From positions 1-6,393 of the forward strand of contig JBJKQL010000151.1 in assembly GCA_046705265.1 (NCBI GenBank): a DNA stretch of 6,393 nt. Reading direction: 5' to 3'. Of this stretch, positions 1-5,973 are shown one piece after another. A model generated the notes under the pieces. The model did no database searches. It saw only the letters and a program-made list of their open reading frames with translations, and was not told the origin of the DNA. The translations under genes and the position numbers were made by a program. Each line of letters begins with the position of its first letter. Position 1 is the stretch's first letter. Origin of the DNA: JAJYTL01 sp046705265 (GTDB lineage Bacteria > Pseudomonadota > Alphaproteobacteria > Ferrovibrionales > Ferrovibrionaceae).

Positions 1-2
1 AC

Positions 3-218
3 GATAAGATGATCGAAGCATTCGGCGGCATCGGTTATCATGTGACCGACACACCGAGCCTTACGAAGGCTGTGACGGATGCGCTCGCGGCGGGAAAGCC
101 GGCGCTCATCAACGCTGTCATCGACCCGACAGCAGGTACCGAGAGCGGGCATATCCAGAGCTTGAATCCGAAAAGCGCTCTCGCCGACAAGAAGCCCGAA
201 AAAGAAAAAGTGTCGTGA
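3..218 (+). CDS. oxc: Oxalyl-CoA decarboxylase, C-terminal fragment
   Basis: This is the last 71 codons of a gene that enters from the left edge and ends with TGA at 216-218. The product is a thiamine diphosphate-dependent cytoplasmic enzyme that decarboxylates oxalyl-CoA to formyl-CoA and CO2, working with formyl-CoA transferase in oxalate breakdown. Recognition rests on the C-terminal pattern: MIEAFGGIGY, then GKPALINAVIDP, then AGTESGHIQSLNP. These match the end of known Oxc proteins (EAFGGKGY, GKPCLINAMIDPDAG, ESGRIKSLN). The last residues form a lysine/glutamate-rich tail (ADKKPEKEKVS) a little longer than in the Oxalobacter enzyme. In that enzyme the C-terminal segment is known to order over the active site when substrate binds. 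The thiamine diphosphate-binding core lies outside the window. Two hairpins follow within 80 bases. Confidence 0.9.
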   Translation, partial: DKMIEAFGGIGYHVTDTPSLTKAVTDALAAGKPALINAVIDPTAGTESGHIQSLNPKSALADKKPEKEKVS

Positions 219-220
219 CG

Positions 221-240
221 GCCTTCTAGGTTGAGAAGGC
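221..240 (+). terminator. Short hairpin just after oxc
   Basis: A perfect 7-bp stem (gccttct / agaaggc) with a 6-base loop begins 2 bases after the oxc stop codon. It is not followed by a T-run, so it is not a classical intrinsic terminator. Together with the longer hairpin at 261-296 it probably forms the 3' end of the oxc transcript. Confidence 0.4.
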
Positions 241-260
241 GGGAACGTCCTGCATCGACG

Positions 261-296
261 CCCCGATCGGCGCGGAATGTTCCGTGCCGGTCGGGG
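261..296 (+). terminator. Long 17-bp hairpin downstream of oxc
   Basis: The 36-base stretch folds into a nearly continuous stem. CCCCGA pairs with TCGGGG, CGGC with GCCG, and CGGAA with TTCCG, with a tiny loop at TG (really a 4-base loop). The two non-Watson-Crick positions are T-G and G-T, which are stable G-U wobbles in + strand RNA but would be A-C clashes in minus-strand RNA. This points to a structure acting in the + transcript, the direction of oxc. No U-tract follows, so it may protect a 3' end or act as a repeat-type hairpin rather than a strict terminator. Confidence 0.5.
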
Positions 297-400
297 ATTG
301 AATGCAGACCCGCTTATCGAGTTGAGGCTGTCTCTACATGTCCCTTCCCCCGGGCCGAAAGCGAATTTCCCGCGCCAGGCTCTCCCACGCGAAACATCGG

Positions 401-571
401 TCAGGCTGCCTCGTAGAGCAGCTCCTTCAGATGATCGAGCAATTTCTCGAGGGCGCGGAAGCCTCCTGATTCGAAGCCGGTGCCAATCACCACTTGATCT
501 GTGACCACAGGTTGCCGCAGGCTGGGACACTTTGGAAGAGACGCAGTGCTTCGCCTAAGCCGAGGTAGGCT
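401..571 (-). pseudogene. C-terminal relic of an unidentified protein
   Basis: On the minus strand a frame is open from after a TGA at 572-574 down to a TGA at 401-403, 56 codons. The last 40 residues look like genuine protein: PVVTDQVVIGTGFESGG, then a helix-like end RALEKLLDHLKELLYEAA. No start codon or ribosome-binding site fits, and the N-terminal third (SLPRLRRSTASL) is low quality, so this looks like the tail of a truncated gene. The order proline, short strand, VIGTGF, then a leucine-rich helix faintly recalls the C-terminal half of glutaredoxin-like folds, but I do not recognise the family. It lies directly downstream of the bioB relic in the same direction, with a small overlap. Confidence 0.35.
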
Positions 572-720
572 TCAATCCAAGCCTCTGGAACAATGCCGGG
601 TCGTGCGCGAGCCCCAGATTGGCGGTGGTCAGAAGCTAGCCCCGGCAAAGATCGAATTTGCGCCGGCGAGAAAGTACGGTGCCTTGCCTTCAAATGCACA
701 TCAGATGCATCCGACCGGCC
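555..720 (-). pseudogene. bioB: Biotin synthase (BioB), C-terminal relic with frameshifts
   Basis: BioB is a radical-SAM iron-sulfur enzyme that inserts sulfur into dethiobiotin in the last step of biotin synthesis. Three pieces of its C-terminus can be read on the minus strand, in order but in different frames. They are GRSDASD (about 720-700; family AGR.DMSDE), YFLAGANSIFAG (about 676-641; family CFLAGANSIFYG), and LLTTANLGLAHDPALFQRLG (from 636), then LKPTSA to a TAG at 555-557 (family LLTT.NP..D.D..LF.RLGL.P). Between the second and third pieces the sequence fits loss of one base in a codon expected to be AAG. The radical-SAM core with its CxxxCxxC motif is absent: upstream of 720 the sequence turns AT-rich and BioB similarity stops. 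The copy is therefore a truncated, frameshifted remnant. The GANSIF and LLTTAN motifs make the identification firm; the exact limits are approximate. Confidence 0.75.
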
Positions 721-817
721 AAGCCACGGGAAACTTATACATCCAAAAAATCACTTACACGTATCAAGTTAACGGAGTTGAGACAAAGATTATTCAAAAA
801 AGAACAACCAACATCTG
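721..817. other. AT-rich spacer with T-runs, 3' of the reductase gene
   Basis: This spacer is much richer in A+T than its surroundings and separates the bioB relic from the end of the ketopantoate reductase-family gene. Read on the minus strand it contains two runs of six T (near 796-801 and 745-750). The second follows a weak, imperfect stem. Either could end the reductase transcript, but no strong hairpin is visible. The composition break near 720 coincides with the point where BioB similarity stops and may mark an old recombination junction. Confidence 0.3.
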
Positions 818-1840
818 TCAAACTTGATTGCCGGATTCAGAGATCGCCAGATTGGCGGCAGATTCATAGAGTCCGGCCTGCCGGCCCCGCTCCTGCACTA
901 GAGCCAATACGACGCTGATGGTGGGCGTGCGAACGCCAACGAGGCAACCGAGATCACGGACGACGGTCACCAACGCGTCGATTTCCATTGAGCGCCCACG
1001 CTCCAAGTCCTGCAACATGGACATTTTATGGCCAGTAACCGTTGCCGCGGCAGCCAAGCGACGATCGACCATTTCATTTGGAATACGCACGCCGAGCGCT
1101 TCCGCGACTGATTGAGCCTCGACCATTATCGTCTTACACAGCGCTCGCAGTCCCGGTTCTGTGGTAATGCGATCGAGCGTTGCGAGGGTCAATGCGCTGA
1201 TTGGGTTGAAGCAGACATTGCCCCATAACTTCAGCCAGATATTCCAGCGGATCGAGTCACGGACGGGCGCTTCGAAGCCGGCAGAAACCAACACCTCGCT
1301 CAGCGCCACGACGCGCGCCGACCGACTGCCATCCGGCTCGCCGATGGTGAATCGTTTGAACAAATGATGTTCGATCACACCAGGAGCAACAACTTCACAA
1401 GCCGGATCGACAACGCAACCGATGGCGCGTTCTGGCCCGATGATGCGCCATTGTCTCCCAGCCGGATCGATGCTTTCCAGATGCCGGCTCTCGAATCGGC
1501 TACCTTCCTTATAGAAATACCACCACGGAATTCCGTTCATCGCGGTGAGAATGCTGGTCTCGCTCCCCAATAACGGCAGGAACCGGTCGGCGCTGGCATG
1601 CGCCTGATGCGCCTTCAGCGCGCAGATGACGTAATCCTGCGGGCCGAAATCGGCCGGATCATCGCTCACGGGAAAGCGCACGACGCGTTCTTTTCCTTCC
1701 ACGATCAAGCGCAACCCGCCTCGGCGCATCGCCTCGAGGTGGGCGCCGCGCGCAATTGCACAAACTTGATGTCCCGCGAGCGCCAACTCGCCCGCCATGT
1801 AGCCGCCAATCGCACCGGCACCAAATACGCAAATCTTCAC
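818..1840 (-). CDS. 2-dehydropantoate 2-reductase (PanE/ApbA ketopantoate reductase family)
   Basis: A 340-residue cytoplasmic NADPH-dependent oxidoreductase of the ketopantoate reductase family. PanE itself reduces 2-dehydropantoate to pantoate on the way to coenzyme A. The N-terminal Rossmann fold starts with KICVFGAGAIGGYMA (GxGxxG at residues 7-12). ALKAHQ carries the conserved Lys76 and MNG the conserved Asn102. The C-terminal helical domain has IWLKLWGNVCFNPISALT with the catalytic lysine at 204 and asparagines at 208 and 212. SMLQDLERGRSMEID follows, with Ser274, Asp278 and Glu286 matching the substrate-binding residues of E. coli PanE. The start is supported by AAGGAGAG seven bases upstream of the ATG. 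It is somewhat longer than E. coli PanE (303 residues), with an insertion around residues 103-130 (PWWYFYKEG onward). This family has many paralogues of unknown substrate, so true PanE activity is not assured. It stands alone, with no pan genes beside it. Confidence 0.85.
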   Translation of the reverse strand: MKICVFGAGAIGGYMAGELALAGHQVCAIARGAHLEAMRRGGLRLIVEGKERVVRFPVSDDPADFGPQDYVICALKAHQAHASADRFLPLLGSETSILTAMNGIPWWYFYKEGSRFESRHLESIDPAGRQWRIIGPERAIGCVVDPACEVVAPGVIEHHLFKRFTIGEPDGSRSARVVALSEVLVSAGFEAPVRDSIRWNIWLKLWGNVCFNPISALTLATLDRITTEPGLRALCKTIMVEAQSVAEALGVRIPNEMVDRRLAAAATVTGHKMSMLQDLERGRSMEIDALVTVVRDLGCLVGVRTPTISVVLALVQERGRQAGLYESAANLAISESGNQV

Positions 1841-2587
1841 GATCCAACTCTCCTTCGATCATCGAAGACGCGGTAGACCTTCCCATTTCTAACTATGGGG
1901 CGGAACCGCTCCGGCGGACCGGAGGTCAAATGCCCAAGGGAAATCGAGGTGTCCACGCCTAATTGAGGCAAAATGATCAATCCTCCGTGCTACAGAGGGA
2001 TTCTTTTTTCCAGGTACTTGTCGACAACTCGATAGATTCAACTGCCATGATATAGAGAAGTCATTTGGCAAATGCGGCGGCCTCACCCGTTCGCAGCTCG
2101 TTTCAAATTAGGACAGATGATAAACTAAGGCTGTTGCCAATGTGACGCCACCAGGCTTGACCGGCCGACCCTCGGCAATCTTCAAGATAACTACGGAATG
2201 ATATCGCGGCTATCACATCCGGCACGCCCACCGCTAACGGTTCAGCGGATGGCCTACGTCCCGTTCTATTGCCCGCGGCATGAAAAGTTGATTATGACGA
2301 AGCCGCCTCTCGGTTTCGAGGAGATTGCACCAAAGGACCCCGCCGCAACGTCAACCTCTAGGACGATGCCGCCCGAGCGTTGAGATAGTTGGCGTCAGGG
2401 CTGTGTTGCCGTCAATCCTGCTTTCGTTTCGTTTAGCCGTTGACTCGGGTAAGATTGCGTTCTTATAGACAACGTATGTCTTGCGCTAGAACCGCACGAT
2501 CGGGAGCCCTCAACTTTTCGAACGGCCCGACACGGATCTTTGATTTCGTGGTGCGTGGTCCGGTCGGTGAATAGCGGCGGCGATCGA
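1841..2587. other. 747-base non-coding stretch
   Basis: No convincing gene is seen between the start of the reductase gene and the end of the SCO1 gene. The short open frames here (for example 2198-2383 on +, 61 codons, and 1889-2086 on minus) lack a ribosome-binding site and any recognisable motif. The part next to the reductase holds its ribosome-binding site and an inverted repeat at 1909-1924. The rest may contain decayed sequence, but no similarity was recognised. Confidence 0.5.
1909..1924. repeat. Inverted repeat in the reductase leader
   Basis: CTCCGG and CCGGAG form a perfect 6-bp inverted repeat around a 4-base centre, CGGA. It lies about 70 bases upstream of the reductase start codon, beside a TTGACC that resembles a -35 element on the minus strand. 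No good -10 follows at the right distance. It could be an operator or a leader hairpin, or chance in GC-rich DNA. Confidence 0.25.
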
Positions 2588-3268
2588 TCAGAGCCGCCAG
2601 AAGAAGGCCATGATCCGGCCCAAGAAACCGCGCGGCGTTTCACGCGTGACGAGCAACCTCAGGTCCTCGGCGGTGCCCCGAATGTCCGGCTTCGATGTGT
2701 GCAGCGACGTCACCACGAGCCGAGCCGCGCCGCTTTGATTGAAGAGATAGACGCCAGCGCCATGGGTCACCTCGTAGGGATGATCTTTTGTCGCCGGAGT
2801 TACCGAATAGGCGACACGATAGCGCCGTGCCAGCGCCGCAAGCTGATCGGGCGTGCCACGAAGCCCGGTGATCTGGGGTGAAAAGAGCGCGGTATAGTGT
2901 TTCAGAACGGTCAACGTATCGCGGTTCGGATCAACGGTTACGAATAGCACAGCAACTTTATCCGCAAGGGGGCCTAGACGGTTCAGGGCTCGTGCGATGT
3001 TGGAGAGCGTCAGCGGACAAACATCCGGACAATGGGTATAGCCAAAATAAAGCATCACGACCTTGCCGCGGTAGTCTGCAGCCGTCACCGTTTGGCTGGT
3101 CGCGGCGCTGGTCATCGTAAATTGGAGCGGCGGCAAGCTTGTGGAAATATCGATGCCATGCCACGGAGTATCTTTGTGGCATGCCGATAGAGATATCAAT
3201 AGGAGAACGGCCCCCATCAGAGTCAGAACGCAGCGTCGCAAATCAATCTTTGGTTCGTTCGTATCCAT
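2588..3268 (-). CDS. SCO1/SenC family copper-binding lipoprotein
   Basis: A thioredoxin-fold protein of the SCO1/SenC/PrrC family, exported and anchored to the envelope. Family members deliver copper to, or reduce the cysteines of, the CuA site of cytochrome c oxidase, and some act as thiol-redox sensors. From the chosen ATG (226 residues) there is a basic n-region, a hydrophobic stretch VLTLMGAVLLLISLSAC and a lipobox LSAC with the lipidated cysteine at 30. The fold follows: DYRGKVVMLYFGYTHCPDVC with the metal-binding pair Cys80 and Cys84, then VLFVTVDPNRDT, and the third ligand His169 in EVTHGAGVYLF. All three copper ligands are present, so it should be functional. The start is uncertain: an ATG at 3283 and a GTG at 3325 are in frame, and none has a clear ribosome-binding site. 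I chose 3268 because it gives a normal lipoprotein signal peptide. A 6-bp inverted repeat spans the stop codon (2576-2598). Confidence 0.88.
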   Translation of the reverse strand: MDTNEPKIDLRRCVLTLMGAVLLLISLSACHKDTPWHGIDISTSLPPLQFTMTSAATSQTVTAADYRGKVVMLYFGYTHCPDVCPLTLSNIARALNRLGPLADKVAVLFVTVDPNRDTLTVLKHYTALFSPQITGLRGTPDQLAALARRYRVAYSVTPATKDHPYEVTHGAGVYLFNQSGAARLVVTSLHTSKPDIRGTAEDLRLLVTRETPRGFLGRIMAFFWRL

Positions 3269-3838
3269 GGCGTTTTCGATCATATACCAGTCAGATTCAT
3301 AAGAACGTGCGACTATATACCGCACGACAATGCCGGCCGATTGACGCGCTCATTGCCACTGCATCAAGGAGTACATGTCGACATTAAATCCTCGCGATGC
3401 GAACGATGGCTATCGAGCCGCGCACAAGTCACCACACATCGAAGAGCCTATCCTACCGGAAACGAATTCTTGCCCGCCGCAAACGTAATGATGCCCGCCG
3501 ATAGAGCATCGAGAACTCGTCCGTCCGGTGTCGGATTCTTTCTAGTCCCGCACGATTGATATAGTCTGCGTCTTTCTTTTCTTCCAACTAACCGGCGGGA
3601 ACCATCCGGCCGAAACATCGCCACGGAAGAAAAGTCGCTTGCCGGGTGGATTTGGGCAGCGTGACCTCATGTTCGGCAAGCGACGCGGCCAGAGGTTTCA
3701 GCACGAAAGGAGCCCCGATCTTGCCCGAGCGCACCATCAGGCCGAACCGGATGCGCACCACCTCTGGTGAAACGCGGCTGAATGTGGGCTCTGAAATACG
3801 CGCTGCGCCGTTCTGGCCGCGCACAATCCCCGCCGCCA
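3269..3838. other. Gap between SCO1 gene and the COG4315 terminator, no firm gene
   Basis: About 570 bases separate the SCO1 start from the hairpin that follows the COG4315 gene. It holds the SCO1 upstream region, a small + strand ORF (3375-3488) and an 83-codon minus-strand frame (3588-3839) beginning with TTG. The latter reads plausibly (ISEPTFSRVSPEVVRIRFGL, then APFVLKPLAASLAEHEV). However, it lacks a ribosome-binding site and starts inside the terminator hairpin, so I treat it as a possible relic and not as a gene. I do not recognise its family. Confidence 0.35.
3375..3488 (+). CDS. Possible small protein, 37 residues
   Basis: An ATG follows AAGGAG by only three bases and opens a 37-codon frame (MSTLNPRDANDGYRAAHK at the start) ending in TAA at 3486-3488. 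The stop overlaps an ATG in another frame (TAATG), which leads to a further 23 codons ending at 3559. This resembles the N-terminus of a larger gene interrupted by a frameshift as much as a true small gene. It would be divergent from the SCO1 gene. The family is unknown and there is no signal peptide or membrane segment. Confidence 0.2.
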   Translation: MSTLNPRDANDGYRAAHKSPHIEEPILPETNSCPPQT

Positions 3839-3873
3839 AAGCCGGACTGGATGGAAGTCATCCAATCCGGCTT
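3839..3873 (-). terminator. Hairpin terminator after the COG4315 gene
   Basis: AAGCCGGA pairs with TCCGGCTT and TGGATG with CATCCA around a 5-base loop. The one imperfect position is C-A on the + strand but G-U on the minus strand, so the minus-strand RNA forms an unbroken 15-bp stem. In that direction the stem ends in TTT and lies about 70 bases after the COG4315 stop codon, as expected for its terminator. The T-run is very short. Confidence 0.55.
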
Positions 3874-3945
3874 GTGTCAGTGACAGACAACTGCCCCTCT
3901 CATCTTCGCTTAGGCAGGGAAGAGCGGCGGACAAATTTACCTCGG

Positions 3946-4344
3946 CTACGGCCGCGCGAGATCCCAAAGATGTTTGAAGCCATTTCCTGTAATGTCACCC
4001 GGCTTCTTATCCTTGATGAAAGTATAAAGCGGCTTACCATGATAGGCGAGTTGCGTCAGGCCATTGGCGCGAACGATCTCGTTCCACCCTCCGCCGGGCA
4101 GAAACCCGAGCGGTGCTTGGAGTGGCGGCCAGTGTTTGGCGCAAACGCCTTTGCACATAGACACACCGCTGTCGGCGACGTCCTTCTTAAAGGTGTAGAG
4201 AGTCATCCCCTTCGCATTGGTCAGAACCTTGCCCTGGGCGGTTTCTCCGATCTTCACGTTCGACGGCATGGAGCCGGCCCAAGCCGGCACCGTCAACAGC
4301 AAGAGAACCAAGATGCCGGAAAAGAGACGCGATGCTGTGGACAT
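3946..4344 (-). CDS. COG4315 family secreted protein with Yx[FWY]xxD motifs
   Basis: A small 132-residue exported protein of the COG4315 'predicted lipoprotein' family, whose biochemical role is unknown. The start is well supported: AAGGGAG lies seven bases before the ATG. A signal peptide runs over residues 1-23 with a hydrophobic core GILVLLLLTVP and a likely cleavage after AWA. There is no lipobox cysteine, so it is probably periplasmic or secreted and not lipidated. The mature part holds the family's paired repeats. The first is GMTLYTFKKD (motif at 50-55), the cysteine pair MCKGVCAKHWPPL (Cys64 and Cys68) and GGWNEIVRANG. The second is QLAYHGKPLYTFIKDKKPGD (motif at 107-112). Length and motif order are normal for the family. 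A hairpin terminator follows. A longer in-frame opening to 4428 exists, but its extra 28 residues would bury the signal peptide. Confidence 0.87.
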   Translation of the reverse strand: MSTASRLFSGILVLLLLTVPAWAGSMPSNVKIGETAQGKVLTNAKGMTLYTFKKDVADSGVSMCKGVCAKHWPPLQAPLGFLPGGGWNEIVRANGLTQLAYHGKPLYTFIKDKKPGDITGNGFKHLWDLARP

Positions 4345-4707
4345 GCGTACACTCCCTTGAAGCTGCGCTGGCGCCCGGGTCTTCGATCTTCTCTGCCCAG
4401 GCCGAAGAAACTCTATATTCCAGGCCAAAGGTTTTCAACATCCTTTCCCCTTTGTTCACCCCTTTCCGGGAACCGGCCCCCCCGATCGGCCAAGCGACCG
4501 GCGGCTTCTTGATGGCAGCGGATGTGGGACGCCAAGTAATCGGCGGTCGATCGGCACGATTTCTCGTCAGTGGCGCAGTGAAGATAGCACCCCAGCTCGG
4601 CACGCCTCAGCACCGCGATCGCGATTCGAATTCGCTCGCGGTAGGGGCGGCAGTCTTGATCACAATTGCGACTACGGACGCGCGGTAGTCAAGGTCGACG
4701 TTTGGAA
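4345..4707. other. Stretch upstream of COG4315 gene without a firm gene
   Basis: This region holds the COG4315 ribosome-binding site and, on the minus strand, TTGAAA and TATAGA separated by 15 bases (about 4438 to 4412). These could be a weak promoter, although the spacing is short. An ATG at 4441 with a GGGG-type ribosome-binding site opens a frame (MLKTFGLEYRVSSAWAEK) that runs into the COG4315 gene in another frame. I regard it as chance or, at most, a leader peptide. Further right, all three minus-strand frames are open for tens of codons without recognisable motifs. Confidence 0.35.
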
Positions 4708-5181
4708 TCACACCCGCTCTGTCGTGATAGCCACCGCGGTTGATGTGATGGTCTTCCATAAAGAGTATAATTGGAACACCTGCTTCGGAAAACTCTGACC
4801 ATCGGTGTTGAAGAGTGCTTTCCAGAACTCAGCGTCTGAGCCGTAAGGAGTTGGGCCGCTTTGGTTCAAAAATAAAATATTTTCGGAAGTTTTTTCTCAG
4901 AATGATATTCGGCTGTCTTTCTGCTCCAGTAGATCGCCGTCCGACCAATCGAGCCCAGGCTCAAACAAATCACGAAGAATTTCTCCGCGATAACCTTGAC
5001 TTTGCGCCATAGCACGAACAATCAGCGCGCCGCTTCCAAAACGGCTCCCACTCGCTCGATGCGGCGGCGACATGACACCAAGCTTGCGAAACTTCCCTTC
5101 CCTTCGCTCATACAATTTTTCCCCGACGCGATACCGGGGCCGTGCGTAGTGTGATTTCCGGTGAATAGACGGTGAAGTCTG
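4708..5181 (-). pseudogene. Interrupted ORF of unknown family, in-frame stop
   Basis: One minus-strand frame is open from after a TAG at 5182-5184 to a TGA at 4708-4710, broken by a single TGA at 4897-4899. The part before the internal stop reads RYRVGEKLYERREGKFRK, then AMAQSQGYRGEILRDLFEPG and LDWSDGDLLEQK. The part after it reads NQSGPTPYGSDAEFWKALFN, then TDGQSFPKQVFQLYSLWK. Both have protein-like composition. The likely starts (TTG at 5115, ATG at 5071) lack a good ribosome-binding site. An overlapping frame near 4790-4625 (FMEDHHINRGGYHDRAGV) also looks protein-like, which would fit a further frameshift. I do not recognise the family, and the call as a decayed gene is an inference from the uninterrupted frame on both sides of the stop. 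Confidence 0.35.
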
Positions 5182-5288
5182 CTAGAGGAGAGGGGGCCGC
5201 ATGTCCCGATCGAACCCGGCCACCCGTAATGCTTGTCGGAGAATATAACGATGCTCCACGGCACTCGCATAAGATCAGAACTAAGGAT

Positions 5289-5798
5289 TTATTCATCCGA
5301 CGAATCTGGCCGTGGATCGAGCGTGGTTATGCCGAGTAAAATATCGACATCCGTACCGTTCTGCGCCAACGGCAAGATGAGGTGCTCGATCGTTTTCCAT
5401 CGCGCGTCGATCACATAGACCGGTGGTCCGCGATAAAACGCCACCTTGCCTCGCTCGGCGACCGCAACAAACTGTCGATAAGCTGTAGAACCTAGAAATC
5501 GGGGGTGCACTTCGTCATACCAGCGGCCAGTGGTATCCCGGCCAAAAGCATCGACATGTATAGTGCCGATCAGGCGATAGCGAAAGCGCAATGGCTCGCG
5601 TTGCACCTCAGTGAGCCAAATCCAGGGCAGCAGGCGGGGAATATCGATCGGGCTGAGATGACCCCGCCCAGGCAGAATTTCCGCCGACGGCCGGATCGAG
5701 CACCAGTGGTGGTAAAGGTCTGCAATCCGACGGTCGCATGGCGGCAGGTCCGCGCCCGGTTGAAGCAGAAGGCTTTGCAAAGCGAGAGCATCGCGCAA
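5289..5798 (-). CDS. PAS domain-containing protein (PAS_5 family)
   Basis: A 169-residue soluble protein made almost entirely of one PAS_5-type domain, common in several copies in alphaproteobacteria. The family hallmarks appear in order: LYHHWCSIRPS (residues 28-38), ILPGRGHLSPIDIPRLLPWI (41-60), the core strand LRFRYRLIGT (70-79), DTTGRWYDEV (88-97) and a C-terminal strand pair around VYVIDARWKTIEHLILPLA. There is no kinase, GGDEF or DNA-binding partner domain, so it would act through another protein, and its ligand is unknown. The start is a TTG with GGAG seven bases upstream; no ATG lies in the first 80 residues, so this start is well supported. No transmembrane segment is seen. It stands alone between an interrupted ORF and IS630-flanking sequence. 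Confidence 0.82.
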   Translation of the reverse strand: MRDALALQSLLLQPGADLPPCDRRIADLYHHWCSIRPSAEILPGRGHLSPIDIPRLLPWIWLTEVQREPLRFRYRLIGTIHVDAFGRDTTGRWYDEVHPRFLGSTAYRQFVAVAERGKVAFYRGPPVYVIDARWKTIEHLILPLAQNGTDVDILLGITTLDPRPDSSDE

Positions 5799-5973
5799 TA
5801 CAATTCTCCGCTACGAAGGCGGGGCCGCCACTCAATTGAAGCACCTACTATGCCACGATTGCTATGACTTCACTCATCACCACGAAGCCAAACTGCTTTG
5901 GGTCCTCAACCAAACCTTCGGCCGTTCGCCGACGATCCTGGCGTCGCAGCCCGCTCTGGCCAGCAGCTCGGCT
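5799..5973. other. Upstream region of the PAS gene with protein-like fragments
   Basis: This contains the GGAG ribosome-binding site of the PAS gene (5806-5809). Minus-strand frames here give short protein-like fragments such as REAELLARAGCDARIVGERP (ending near 5924) and DPKQFGFVVMSEVIAIVA (ending at about 5852). They follow the stop of the small ORF at 5974-6129 in shifted or same frames. They may be pieces of one decayed gene that began at 6129. No family was recognised. Confidence 0.25.

Noticed and set aside
487..699. 70-codon minus-strand frame over the bioB relic
   Set aside because: Only its first residues coincide with BioB; the rest is out of frame with the recognisable motifs, so it is not a gene of its own.
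615..858. Direct repeat CAGATTGGCGG at 615-625 and 848-858
   Set aside because: Only 11 bases long; one copy lies in the bioB relic and the other in the reductase gene, so chance is a sufficient explanation.
4187..4441. Minus-strand frame starting MLKTFGLEYR with a GGGG-type ribosome-binding site
   Set aside because: More than half of it overlaps the COG4315 gene in another frame and the translation has no family resemblance; at most its first part is a leader peptide.
3646..4512. A 288-codon open frame on the + strand
   Set aside because: It lies antisense to the well-supported COG4315 gene, has no ribosome-binding site or recognisable domain, and is the expected by-product of GC-rich codon use on the other strand.
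4545..4570. Sigma-54 type promoter at GGCACG near 4556
   Set aside because: The required GC of the -12 element is missing at the correct spacing, as at the other GGCAC occurrences examined.
4766..4771. TATAAT on the + strand as a -10 promoter element
   Set aside because: No -35 at 16-18 bases (the nearest TTGATG is 20 bases away) and no + strand gene follows.
5022..5270. 82-codon minus-strand frame between the PAS gene and the interrupted ORF
   Set aside because: Its start lacks a ribosome-binding site and the sequence has no recognisable motif; it overlaps the better frame at 4708-5181.
5233..5418. + strand ATG preceded by GGAGA at 5237-5241, opening 55 codons
   Set aside because: The frame is mostly antisense to the PAS_5 gene and its translation shows no domain.
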